This document shows, piece after piece, positions 1 through 7,303 of a stretch of 9,037 nt of DNA (its first letter is position 1; the number at the start of each line of letters is the position of its first letter). The stretch is taken from assembly GCA_030591405.1 (NCBI GenBank), contig JAUVBC010000075.1:1-9037 (forward strand), given 5' to 3'. The translations under genes and the position numbers were made by a program. This DNA is from Candidatus Zixiibacteriota bacterium. Lineage in GTDB: Bacteria > Zixibacteria > MSB-5A5 > GN15 > PGXB01. The notes under the pieces were generated by a model. The model worked only from the letters and a program-made list of their open reading frames with translations. It ran no database searches and was not told the DNA's origin.

Positions 1-96
1 ATTATAGGAAATTTTTTAGGCCAAAAAAGAGAGTCGGTACAAAATTTTGTATTAAAATTGTCGAAACCGGTTGGGATTTTGACCAACAAAACAAGA
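1..96. other. AT-rich intergenic DNA downstream of the cluster
   Basis: No open frame of note is present on either strand. A short inverted repeat (GTTGG at 70-74, CCAAC at 83-87) and the palindrome CAAAATTTTG (40-49) are visible but weak. The first six bases read TATAAT on the minus strand, a perfect -10 hexamer that could drive a gene to the left of the window; no good -35 lies 16-18 bases upstream of it. Confidence 0.3.
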
Positions 97-116
97 GGCA
101 GACGAGGGCGTCTGCC
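97..116 (-). terminator. Probable intrinsic terminator after nadK
   Basis: A perfect 8-bp stem (GGCAGACG / CGTCTGCC) with a four-base loop lies 33 bases after the nadK stop. On the minus strand it is followed by a U-rich run (nine T in the first twelve bases, interrupted by C and G). Position, stem strength and tail fit a rho-independent terminator for the whole cluster. A competing 5-bp stem (GGGCG / CGCCC, positions 106-120) uses part of the same sequence. The element is much richer in G+C than its surroundings and could also be a copy of a dispersed intergenic palindrome. Confidence 0.6.
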
Positions 117-149
117 GCCCACATAATTCCATGTTTGCGAACGCCGCGA

Positions 150-1055
150 CTATTTATTATTCGATGGTTTTATGAGGATATCGCTTTTTTTGTAATCAAC
201 CACCGGGAGTTTGCCCCAGTGAAGTTTTCGACGGAGAATATCAAAAAACGAATTTTCCGAAAAACGAATAAACCGGACACAGTGCGCCGCCTTGGAAACC
301 TGAATTGTCCCCTGCGAAGAAAATTTGGTTGCGACCTGACCATCAATAGTTAATAAAGCACTGCCATGCTCGGAACGGATCCGGACCTCAAGAATTGTCT
401 CAGCCGGAAAAACTATAGGGCGGCTGGTTAACGAAAACGGTGAAATCGGCGAGACGATTAAAGCATTCATATTCGGTTTCAGAATCGGTCCGCCGGTTGC
501 CAGCGAATATGCGGTCGACCCGGTTGGTGTCGCGATCACCATTCCATCGGCCGTATAGGAACTGATATATTCATCATCAGCATAGAGGCTCAAATTGATA
601 ACACGACTGACACTGCCTTTGTCGATAACAACATCGTTGAGGGCATACGGCAAAACCATATCATCACCTGTTATCACCCGAGAACTAAGCACCATCCGTT
701 TTTCAATCTGGTATGAACCGCTGACAACACGATTGAGATCATTCTCAAGATTGTCCAGCGTTACCTGAGTCAAAAAACCAAGTGATCCCAGATTAATACC
801 GAGAATCGGAATTTCGGATGTACCGAGGGTTCGAGCGGTGGCCAGAATTGTACCATCACCGCCAAGAGAAATCACGATATCTGCATTACCAACCAGATCT
901 TCGCATGGTATCGATTCGGTTTCATCGGTGATACGGTTGACAATTTTGTCACAGAAAAATGCTTCATGGCCGTTTTTTTTGCACCAGTTTATAACACAAT
1001 TAACCGCCTCCGAAGCATCGGGGCGCTCAAAATTGGCATAGAGCCCAAAACGCAT
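150..1055 (-). CDS. nadK: ATP-NAD kinase
   Basis: NadK phosphorylates NAD+ to NADP+ in the cytoplasm and is the only route to NADP in most bacteria. The protein has 301 residues, within the usual 270-310. The catalytic GGDGT motif is at 65-69. The NAD-binding N-D pair (usually N-E) is at N140-D141. The family signature D170-G, then ATPTGSTAYS (175-184) and GGP (188-190), is intact, as is the PISPFSLTSRPIVFP stretch (203-217) and DGQ (238-240). The C-terminal segment FFDILRRKLHWG (270-281) is typical. The start at ATG 1055 is supported by AAGGAA and a two-base gap after dxs. It is the last gene before a terminator-like hairpin. Its position after dxs is sensible because Dxr and IspH of the MEP pathway need reducing power, including NADPH, but such links are inferred. 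I cannot tell whether polyphosphate can replace ATP as donor. Confidence 0.97.
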   Translation of the reverse strand: MRFGLYANFERPDASEAVNCVINWCKKNGHEAFFCDKIVNRITDETESIPCEDLVGNADIVISLGGDGTILATARTLGTSEIPILGINLGSLGFLTQVTLDNLENDLNRVVSGSYQIEKRMVLSSRVITGDDMVLPYALNDVVIDKGSVSRVINLSLYADDEYISSYTADGMVIATPTGSTAYSLATGGPILKPNMNALIVSPISPFSLTSRPIVFPAETILEVRIRSEHGSALLTIDGQVATKFSSQGTIQVSKAAHCVRFIRFSENSFFDILRRKLHWGKLPVVDYKKSDILIKPSNNK

Positions 1056-1057
1056 TT

Positions 1058-3022
1058 TTATTCCTTACCAGAGCCTGTATGTTTGGCAATTCGATTTGAA
1101 TTGCTAAATTTTGCAAATATATTTCTGGCAAAAACCCCTTTGGTCGAATCGGATTTCGATTTGTCAAAATTCTGCTCGATATATTTGGTAACACCAGCAG
1201 CATCCAAACCGATCTCCGAAAGAAGAATGGCCACGTTTCCATGAGTTACAAATTTATCCGGCAGTCCAATGGCATGAAAGCGACCGGCATATTCATTCTC
1301 TTGCAGATATGCCCCAATCGCCTGGCCGAGACCTCCGGATATAACATTTTCCTCAAGGGTGATAATATTTTTATAGTTTTTCTGACAATAATCAAGCATT
1401 TCCGTATTAAGCGGTTTTACAAACCGGGCGTTGATAACCGCAACCGGATATTTATCTTTCAAATTGTCATACACCTTTTTTGCCGTTTCCACCATTGTTC
1501 CGGTTGCAATAATAACCGTATCGCCCTGTTCATACAGTTTCTCCCATGATCCCCACTCAATTAATTCGAAACCGCTTCTGATCTCATCAGGAATAGAAGC
1601 TCGGGGGTACCTTATGGCACAAGGTCCTTCCAGTTTAACGGTGGCGGCAGCATGAAGCATCGCCCGTAACTCATTACCATCTTTCGGAACCATAATTGTC
1701 ATGCCGGGCACGGTCGACATATATGACAAATCAAAGGTTCCATGATGGGTCGGTCCATCATCTCCAACCAATCCGCCCCGATCAATACAAAAGACAACAG
1801 GAAGTTTCTGAAGAGCGACATCATGGATAATCTGGTCATAAGCCCGTTGCAAGAAAGTGGAATAGATAGCAACAAACGGTCGCACTCCACCGGCGGCCAA
1901 ACCGGCGGCAAAACAGACTGCATGACCTTCGGCAATACCGACATCATAAAATCTATCTGGATAAGTTTCGGCAAATATTGCCAAACCTGTTCCGCTGCTC
2001 ATGGCGGCGGTAATAGCGGCAATATTTTTATTTATTTTACCAATCTCAACCATTGCATCGCCAAATATCTTGGTATAAGGTGGTTTCCCTGATTTTGAAT
2101 TGGTTTTTCCAGTGATTTTATCAAAAGCGCCAATTCCGTGAAATTTGGTCGCATCAGCTTCGGCCGGAGCGTACCCTTTACCTTTAACAGTGACCACATG
2201 CAATAAAAGCGGGCCGGATATTGCGTTTAAACGATCAAGCATTTTTATCATTAGAGGAAGATCGTGTCCATCAATAGGTCCAAAGTATCTAAATCCGAGT
2301 CGATCAAAAAAGTAGCCAGGTACAAAAAGACCCTTGATTGAGTCTTCAATATTTGAAACCATCGTTCTGATTTTGTCACGTCGTTTAAATCGTCCGGTCA
2401 ACTCCCATATTTCGTTTCTGAGTTTGTTAAACCGCTGGTCAACCATGATACCGGTGAGATATTTGGAAAGTGCTCCAACATTTTTGGAGATTGACATTTC
2501 ATTATCGTTTAAAATAACCAGTAAATCTTTTTTTGAGGCACCGGCGTTGTTGAGTCCTTCAAAGGCGAGTCCGCCTGTCAGAGAGCCATCGCCAACGACC
2601 GCAACTACCTTATGTTTGGCACCAATTTGATCTCTTGCAGCGGCCAGTCCGGTAGCGGCCGAGATCGCGGTCGAGGCATGACCGGCACCAAAAGGATCGG
2701 CTTTGGATTCTGATCGTTTGGGGAAACCTGCTAATCCGTTATGTTGTCGAATAGTTTTCATCTGTTCACGACGACCGGTCAGCATTTTATGGACATAACT
2801 TTGATGCCCGACATCCCAGACTATCTGATCGGTTGGAATATCAAGACAATAATGAAGCGCCATGGTAAGTTCAACCGCGCCAAGATTAGAGGCAAGATGA
2901 CCGCCTGTCTCAGCAACGATTGAAATAATCTCGGTTCTGATCTCTTCGGCTAAAAGCTTCATCTGCTCAGGATCAAACTGTTTTAAATCAGATGATTTAT
3001 TGATTTTATTTAATAAAGACAT
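1058..3022 (-). CDS. dxs: 1-deoxy-D-xylulose-5-phosphate synthase
   Basis: Dxs joins pyruvate and glyceraldehyde 3-phosphate to give 1-deoxy-D-xylulose 5-phosphate. This is the first step of the MEP isoprenoid pathway and also feeds thiamine and pyridoxal synthesis. The enzyme uses thiamine diphosphate. The protein has 654 residues. Visible motifs are GHLASNLGAVELT (41-53), WDVGHQSYVHK (69-79), GHASTAIS (114-121), the cofactor motif GDGSLTGG (144-151) with metal ligands D145 and N174, and catalytic E365 in IAEGHAV. The substrate-binding set includes R415, D422 and H426 in the DRGGLVGDDGPTHHG segment, and R474. The transketolase C-terminal domain lies at about 495-615. Homology to ordinary Dxs stops near residue 620; the last 33 or so residues are a basic, Ser/Lys-rich tail. 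The ATG at 3022 gives the standard N-terminus, but its Shine-Dalgarno sequence is weak. ispA ends three bases upstream and nadK begins two bases downstream, so coupled translation is likely. Confidence 0.98.
   Translation of the reverse strand: MSLLNKINKSSDLKQFDPEQMKLLAEEIRTEIISIVAETGGHLASNLGAVELTMALHYCLDIPTDQIVWDVGHQSYVHKMLTGRREQMKTIRQHNGLAGFPKRSESKADPFGAGHASTAISAATGLAAARDQIGAKHKVVAVVGDGSLTGGLAFEGLNNAGASKKDLLVILNDNEMSISKNVGALSKYLTGIMVDQRFNKLRNEIWELTGRFKRRDKIRTMVSNIEDSIKGLFVPGYFFDRLGFRYFGPIDGHDLPLMIKMLDRLNAISGPLLLHVVTVKGKGYAPAEADATKFHGIGAFDKITGKTNSKSGKPPYTKIFGDAMVEIGKINKNIAAITAAMSSGTGLAIFAETYPDRFYDVGIAEGHAVCFAAGLAAGGVRPFVAIYSTFLQRAYDQIIHDVALQKLPVVFCIDRGGLVGDDGPTHHGTFDLSYMSTVPGMTIMVPKDGNELRAMLHAAATVKLEGPCAIRYPRASIPDEIRSGFELIEWGSWEKLYEQGDTVIIATGTMVETAKKVYDNLKDKYPVAVINARFVKPLNTEMLDYCQKNYKNIITLEENVISGGLGQAIGAYLQENEYAGRFHAIGLPDKFVTHGNVAILLSEIGLDAAGVTKYIEQNFDKSKSDSTKGVFARNIFAKFSNSNRIAKHTGSGKE
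1061..1066 (-). promoter_or_regulatory. Ribosome binding site of nadK
   Basis: AAGGAA on the minus strand, formed by the last two sense codons of dxs, lies five bases before the nadK ATG at 1055. This supports that start and coupling to dxs translation. Confidence 0.6.
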
Positions 3023-3025
3023 TTA

Positions 3026-3898
3026 TCAGTTATCTCTCTGCCCTATAAATCTTGCAATATCAACAAAATGATTCTTTTTTATATTAAACTGTTCCGCGAT
3101 TTCAATTGCCTCATCAATTAATTGATTGCCAACCTGTCGTGCCTGTTCCAAGCCAGCCGTTCCGGGGTAAGTAGCTTTATCATTTTTACAATCTGACCCG
3201 ACTATCTTTCCAAGTTTTTCCTCATCCCCTTCAATATCAAGGATATCATCGAAAATCTGAAAAGCCAGTCCAATTTTTTCGCCGTACAGACTTATGCTGT
3301 TGAGGGTTGTTTTGTCCACCGCAGCCAGCATTGCGCCGATTCTAACGCTAGCCCGAATTAAAGCACCGGTTTTATGCTTATGTATAAATTCGATCTGTTC
3401 GATCGAATTTTCTTTACCCTCCGCTTCGATATCGGCCATCTGACCGCCAAGCATCCCAAAGGTTCCGATAGCAAGCGCCAGTTCCGAGACAACTTCTGCC
3501 AAACCTGATCTGGCAATTAATTCAAAGGCAAGATCATGAAGAGCATCACCGGCCAAAACGGCAACAGCCTCATTATATTTTTTATGTAGAGTCGGCATCC
3601 CTCGCCTGAGATCATCATCATCCATGCAGGGAAGGTCATCATGTATCAGAGAGTAAGTATGGACCAACTCCAGCGAACAGGCGGCCGGATTAATAATATC
3701 TCTGTCTTTGCCCCCAAATAATTCATATGCAGTCAGAGCCAGAATCGGACGGATTCGTTTTCCTCCGGCAAGGACCGAGTAGCGTATCGCCTGATGCAAA
3801 ATATCCGGATAGCTTTTTTCCGATGGCAGATATTCGTCGAGCAGACGATCAATATCTATCCTCTTCTCGGCTAGATATTTCTGTTCAGATGCAACCAC
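3026..3898 (-). CDS. ispA: Polyprenyl synthetase, farnesyl diphosphate synthase type (possibly geranylgeranyl)
   Basis: IspA condenses DMAPP and IPP to farnesyl diphosphate, the precursor of undecaprenyl carriers, quinone tails and other isoprenoids. From GTG at 3898 the protein has 290 residues, typical of bacterial FPP synthases. Visible motifs are GGKRIRP (45-51), the first Asp-rich motif DDLPCMDDDDLRRG (87-100), GGQ (151-153), KTG (176-178) and the second Asp-rich motif FQIFDDILD (213-221). The first motif has the two-residue insertion of short-chain bacterial enzymes. An aromatic Tyr (residue 82) sits five residues before it, which in characterised enzymes limits the product to about C15. 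FPP is therefore my best guess, but C20 cannot be excluded. The frame stays open upstream to TTG 3943 (305 residues), but that would overlap xseB by 44 bases, lacks a well-placed ribosome site and adds residues atypical of the family. dxs begins three bases after the stop. Confidence 0.93.
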   Translation of the reverse strand: MVASEQKYLAEKRIDIDRLLDEYLPSEKSYPDILHQAIRYSVLAGGKRIRPILALTAYELFGGKDRDIINPAACSLELVHTYSLIHDDLPCMDDDDLRRGMPTLHKKYNEAVAVLAGDALHDLAFELIARSGLAEVVSELALAIGTFGMLGGQMADIEAEGKENSIEQIEFIHKHKTGALIRASVRIGAMLAAVDKTTLNSISLYGEKIGLAFQIFDDILDIEGDEEKLGKIVGSDCKNDKATYPGTAGLEQARQVGNQLIDEAIEIAEQFNIKKNHFVDIARFIGQRDN

Positions 3899-3899
3899 G

Positions 3900-4154
3900 C
3901 TACTCTCCATCATCGGACTGCCCATGTTCAAAAGATTCTTCAAACAACTGTTTATTGCGCTCCTTCAGGATAGTCACTTTCTTTTCAGTTTCGGAAAGTG
4001 TCCTGGAACAAAAGGCTGCAATTTCAACTCCCTCGGAATAAAGAGTCAGCGATTCTTCAAGTTTTGACGCACCTGACTCAAGCTGTCCGGTAATTTCTTC
4101 TAATCGCTCAAGAGCGGTCTCAAAATCTTTATACGTTTTCTTTTTAGTGGGCAT
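3900..4154 (-). CDS. xseB: Exodeoxyribonuclease VII small subunit
   Basis: XseB is the small non-catalytic subunit of exonuclease VII; several copies coat the helical arm of XseA. The protein has 84 residues, normal for the family. The family core is clear: F12, then ALERLEEI (15-22), QLESG (24-28), LEESL (32-36) and an SEGVEIAAFC segment (40-49) that precedes a second helix with L53 and E57-K-K-V. The predicted structure is a helical hairpin. The last 20 residues are polar and acidic and probably flexible. The ATG at 4154 is the natural start (MPTKKKTY before the core), but the leader is almost pure A/T with no Shine-Dalgarno sequence. It follows xseA by 26 bases, and its stop TAG is one base before the preferred GTG start of ispA, so the two are probably coupled. 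Confidence 0.94.
   Translation of the reverse strand: MPTKKKTYKDFETALERLEEITGQLESGASKLEESLTLYSEGVEIAAFCSRTLSETEKKVTILKERNKQLFEESFEHGQSDDGE
3903..3908 (-). promoter_or_regulatory. Ribosome binding site that decides the ispA start
   Basis: GGAGAG on the minus strand lies four bases (six from its GGAG part) before GTG at 3898, overlapping the last codons of xseB. None of the upstream in-frame candidates (TTG 3943, ATG 3925, ATG 3913, ATG 3910) has an equally good site at normal spacing. AAGGAG at about 3960-3965 is 16 bases from the TTG, too far to be convincing. Confidence 0.65.
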
Positions 4155-4180
4155 AAAAACTAAATTTATTTCTTTTTATT

Positions 4181-5395
4181 TTACTCTTTTTTCAAATTCT
4201 CAACTCGAACATATGCGGAACCATCTTTTAAAACCGTTTCCAATAAATCATTCCGCCTTATTTCATTAATAGATCTAACAGTTTCCCCTGTTTTCTCTTT
4301 TTTCAAAACAGCATAACCACGGTTAAGAACCGCCAACGGTGACAATGATTCCAACCGGGACAATCTTAAAGATAAACTGTTTTGATATTTTTCCAAGACG
4401 TTTTTTTCCGCATTTTCGAACAGCCTTAGCAGATTATCAAACCTCTGTTGGCGCTCATAGATCATTGATTCCGGTCTTATATAAACCGGTCTGTTGGCCA
4501 AATGTGATAGCTGATATCTACTGCCTTCAAAAATAGCAGCAACATTATGTTCCATTTCGGACATTAGCGAAGAAACCATCCCAAAAAACTTTTTCTTATC
4601 CCAAACACTCAGTTCAGCCGCCGCTGATGGTGTCGGCGCTCGTAAATCGGCGGCCAGATCGGAAAGAGTAGTATCAATTTCATGCCCGACCGCTGAAAGT
4701 ATCGGTTTTTCAGATTTGGCCACAGCGCGCACCAAAATTTCCTCGTTAAAGGCCCATAAATCCTCTAAGGAGCCTCCACCCCGCCCAATTATTATCAAGT
4801 CAATATCATCCTGATTGTTGAAATATTCAATCCCCGAAACAATACTCTCAGCCGATCCTGCTCCCTGCACTGAAGCTGGGTAAATAATTAATTGAACCGA
4901 ATCGTTGCGTCTTTTTGCTATCTGGATTATATCTCTGATTGCCGCTCCGGTCGGAGATGTTACAATCCCTATTTTCCTCGGAAACTTTGGCAGCGGTTTC
5001 TTCAGGGAATCATCGAAAAGCCCTTCGGTTGCCAGTTTCTCATATAATTGCCGAAAAGCAATTTCCAACTCACCGACACCAACCGGTTCCAGTTTTCGGA
5101 CGTTCAGTTGATAACTACCGGCTTTTTCATAGACTGAAATATCGCCCCAGGCCCGGACCTTCATCCCATCTTCCGGATCGAACTTTAGATTCTGCCCAAC
5201 CGAGCGCCAGATAGTTAGCCTGATTGTGGCATTTTCATCTTTCAGAGACAGATACCTGTGTCCGGAACCATGATGAATATAATTCGATATCTCCCCTTCC
5301 ACACAGATAGACCGCCATGATTCTTCAAGGGTATATTTAATAAGTCGCGTGATAGCAGTGACCGAATATATCTTTTTTTCTTTATTTTGAAGCAT
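4181..5395 (-). CDS. xseA: Exodeoxyribonuclease VII large subunit
   Basis: XseA is the catalytic subunit of exonuclease VII, which degrades single-stranded DNA from both ends to short oligonucleotides and acts in repair and recombination. The protein has 404 residues, at the short end of the usual 400-455. An N-terminal OB-fold that binds single-stranded DNA spans about 8-103, including GEISN at 34-38. The catalytic core runs from about 125 to 320, with GIVTSPTGAAIRDI (143-156), GRGGGSLEDLW (204-214), GHEID (237-241, with H238 and D241 as likely catalytic residues) and RAPTPSAAAEL (252-262). Isoleucine replaces the more common threonine in GHETD, a substitution I expect to be neutral. A long helical, coiled-coil-like region (about 265-360) is where XseB subunits dock in known structures. 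The start at ATG 5395 has no clear Shine-Dalgarno sequence. xseB follows after 26 bases, which supports a two-gene functional unit. Confidence 0.97.
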   Translation of the reverse strand: MLQNKEKKIYSVTAITRLIKYTLEESWRSICVEGEISNYIHHGSGHRYLSLKDENATIRLTIWRSVGQNLKFDPEDGMKVRAWGDISVYEKAGSYQLNVRKLEPVGVGELEIAFRQLYEKLATEGLFDDSLKKPLPKFPRKIGIVTSPTGAAIRDIIQIAKRRNDSVQLIIYPASVQGAGSAESIVSGIEYFNNQDDIDLIIIGRGGGSLEDLWAFNEEILVRAVAKSEKPILSAVGHEIDTTLSDLAADLRAPTPSAAAELSVWDKKKFFGMVSSLMSEMEHNVAAIFEGSRYQLSHLANRPVYIRPESMIYERQQRFDNLLRLFENAEKNVLEKYQNSLSLRLSRLESLSPLAVLNRGYAVLKKEKTGETVRSINEIRRNDLLETVLKDGSAYVRVENLKKE

Positions 5396-5453
5396 AAGAC
5401 AAGTATTGTAATTAGAATATTTTACGCAATCAGAAACTATATTTATTTTCTAT
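5396..5453 (-). other. AT-rich gap between uvrC and xseA, the longest inside the gene cluster
   Basis: These 58 bases separate the uvrC stop from the xseA start and are strongly AT-rich. I see no stem-loop with a U tract and no Shine-Dalgarno sequence before xseA. TAAAAT and TACAAT hexamers on the minus strand could serve as -10 boxes, but neither has a good -35 partner. If the cluster has an internal promoter, this is a reasonable place for it. Confidence 0.3.
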
Positions 5454-7271
5454 CTAATGAGCCGCCTTATATACGATTTCGGCAACTTTTTTTGGAATAC
5501 CTTTTATTTCGGCAAGTTCCGCAAGCGAGGCTTCCTTTATTTTTTTAACCGAACCAAACGTTTTCAGTAATATTTCACGCCGTTTAGGCCCCACTCCTTC
5601 AAGTTTGTCCAGCCATGACTTAATCGTTCGTTTTGTACGTAGTTTGCGGTTGTATTCAATGGCAAAACGATGAGCCTCATCACGGAGCTGTTTTAGGAGT
5701 CTTAATCCGGGTGAAGCTTTGGAGATGGTGCGTGGTTCCTTGCTGTCCGGGAAATAGATCTCTTCGAATTTTTTGGCCAATCCGATTATTAACTGCTGGT
5801 CGAATCCGAGCGATTTTATCTCTCTGACCACTGATGATAACTGCCCTTTGCCGCCGTCAACAACCAGCAGATCGGGCGGAGTTTTCTTTTCATTTTTCAA
5901 TCGAAAAAAATAGCGGCCGACAACTTCGCGCATCATCGCGAAATCATCCTGCCCCTTAACTTCTTTTATTCTAAAATGCCGATACTCCGCTTTTCGTGGT
6001 TGCCCATTAACAAAATAGACCAGCGAACCAACCGCATCCGATTCACCGGTGTTGGAAATATCGACACAGGCGATTCGACGCGGCGAATTTAGTAAATTCA
6101 GATCATCCTTAAGAGCCAAAACCGAACCGGTCAGACGTTCTTTCTGCTTCTGTTTTTGTATCAGAATTTCATCAAGTATCAGGCGGGCATTGCTTGCGGC
6201 CATATCAACCAGATGAAGCTTCTCCCCTTTTTGCGGAGTAAATATTTTTATTCGCCTTTTTGCCAGACCATAGAGCATTTTTTTTAAAAGCGATTCATCA
6301 GGAAGTAAAACCGGAAGATACAACTCCTGCGGATAATCGGGAAGACGGTTATAATGTTGTCTGATAAAAGCTGAGATAATTTCTGTTTCAACTTCATCCA
6401 GTTCGGAGCGAAGCTGAAAATGCTGGCGGCCGATTAAGATACCTTCGCGAACCTGAAAGGTAACGACAACCGTATCACAACCTTCTCTGGCATAAGCAAT
6501 AATATCACGATTGATAACTTTTCCGGCATCAACTTTCTGCTTATTAAAAATCGATTGAAGCGCATCTATCTGATCTCTGGTAAAAGCAGCCTCTTCAAAT
6601 TTAAATCGTTTTGATTGTTGGGCCATTGTTTTTTTCAGCTTATCAATTAAAGTCATCGAGCGTCCCGATAAAAACATTAGAACGGCATCGACCGATTTAC
6701 GGTAATCTTTCTCAGACTGAAAACCCTCGCATGGTCCAAGACAGCGACCGATTTGATAATCGAGACAAACCTTTTGCAATTTCCCCGATGGATGCGGAAT
6801 AGTCAGATTGCAGGTTCTGATCAGAAACAGGCGGCACAGAAATTTGATTGTTTTGCGCATCCCATTGGAATTTGTGAACGGCCCAAAATAGCGGGCACCA
6901 TCTTTGGCGAAACGGCGAACAATAGTGATGCGCGGAAATGGTTCATTGACCGAAACTTTGATATATGGAAAATGTTTGTCGTCCTTGAGATTAATATTGT
7001 ACCGTGGGTGATGTTCCTTTACCAGATTTGCCTCAAGAATCAGCGCCTCCATCTCAGAATCAGTGACCATCAATTCAAAATCGACAATCATCTTGACCAG
7101 CCGTTCGGTTTTGGGATCATGGCGACCGGGCGAACTGAAATAGGTGCGAACACGGTTGCAAAGATTTTTCGCTTTGCCGATATATATTATCCGGCCTTCT
7201 TTATTCTTAAAAAGATATACGCCGGGTGAGGTCGGCAGATTTTTGAGCTTTAGTTTTAAATTTTCGTTCAT
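5454..7271 (-). CDS. uvrC: UvrABC excinuclease subunit C
   Basis: UvrC makes both incisions around a DNA lesion in nucleotide excision repair after UvrA and UvrB have loaded. The protein has 605 residues, a normal length, and all domains are present. The GIY-YIG nuclease at about 12-92 makes the 3' cut: G17-V-Y, Y30-I-G, Arg40 and Glu80 in LEANLVK. A four-cysteine set at C154, C169, C177 and C181 matches the spacing of the iron-sulfur ligands described for UvrC. The UVR helical pair that binds UvrB lies at about 201-238. The RNase H-like domain that makes the 5' cut has D404 (VDISN), D442 or D443, D472 (VDGGKGQ) and H534 (DEAHRFA). A double helix-hairpin-helix DNA-binding region closes the protein (about 553-604). 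The ATG at 7271 fits the family N-terminus, but its leader shows no Shine-Dalgarno sequence. UvrA and UvrB are not in the window. Nothing suggests decay. Confidence 0.98.
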   Translation of the reverse strand: MNENLKLKLKNLPTSPGVYLFKNKEGRIIYIGKAKNLCNRVRTYFSSPGRHDPKTERLVKMIVDFELMVTDSEMEALILEANLVKEHHPRYNINLKDDKHFPYIKVSVNEPFPRITIVRRFAKDGARYFGPFTNSNGMRKTIKFLCRLFLIRTCNLTIPHPSGKLQKVCLDYQIGRCLGPCEGFQSEKDYRKSVDAVLMFLSGRSMTLIDKLKKTMAQQSKRFKFEEAAFTRDQIDALQSIFNKQKVDAGKVINRDIIAYAREGCDTVVVTFQVREGILIGRQHFQLRSELDEVETEIISAFIRQHYNRLPDYPQELYLPVLLPDESLLKKMLYGLAKRRIKIFTPQKGEKLHLVDMAASNARLILDEILIQKQKQKERLTGSVLALKDDLNLLNSPRRIACVDISNTGESDAVGSLVYFVNGQPRKAEYRHFRIKEVKGQDDFAMMREVVGRYFFRLKNEKKTPPDLLVVDGGKGQLSSVVREIKSLGFDQQLIIGLAKKFEEIYFPDSKEPRTISKASPGLRLLKQLRDEAHRFAIEYNRKLRTKRTIKSWLDKLEGVGPKRREILLKTFGSVKKIKEASLAELAEIKGIPKKVAEIVYKAAH

Positions 7272-7303
7272 GGAACAAAATTAATTTAAAGGATATTACA
7301 ATT

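Noticed and set aside
70..87. Second hairpin GTTGG/CCAAC after the terminator
   Set aside because: The stem is only 5 bp with an 8-base loop and no U tract; not distinguishable from chance.
1027..1974. Minus-strand frames at 1027-1242 and 1699-1974
   Set aside because: They sit inside dxs in another frame and have no family motifs.
3899..3943. TTG-started longer form of ispA
   Set aside because: It overlaps xseB, has no well-spaced ribosome site, and adds residues not typical of the family; GTG 3898 fits better.
5396..5453. Promoter between uvrC and xseA
   Set aside because: TAAAAT and TACAAT hexamers occur, but no -35 partner is at proper spacing; in such AT-rich DNA these are expected by chance.
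135..7229. Plus-strand open frames of 60-158 codons (for example 6753-7229 and 1742-2092)
   Set aside because: Each lies opposite a well-conserved minus-strand gene (uvrC, dxs and others), shows no recognisable domain, and is best explained as a shadow of that gene's codon use.
7272..7303. Terminator or riboswitch between nlpC and uvrC
   Set aside because: The 32-base AT-rich gap holds no stable stem and is too short for a riboswitch.
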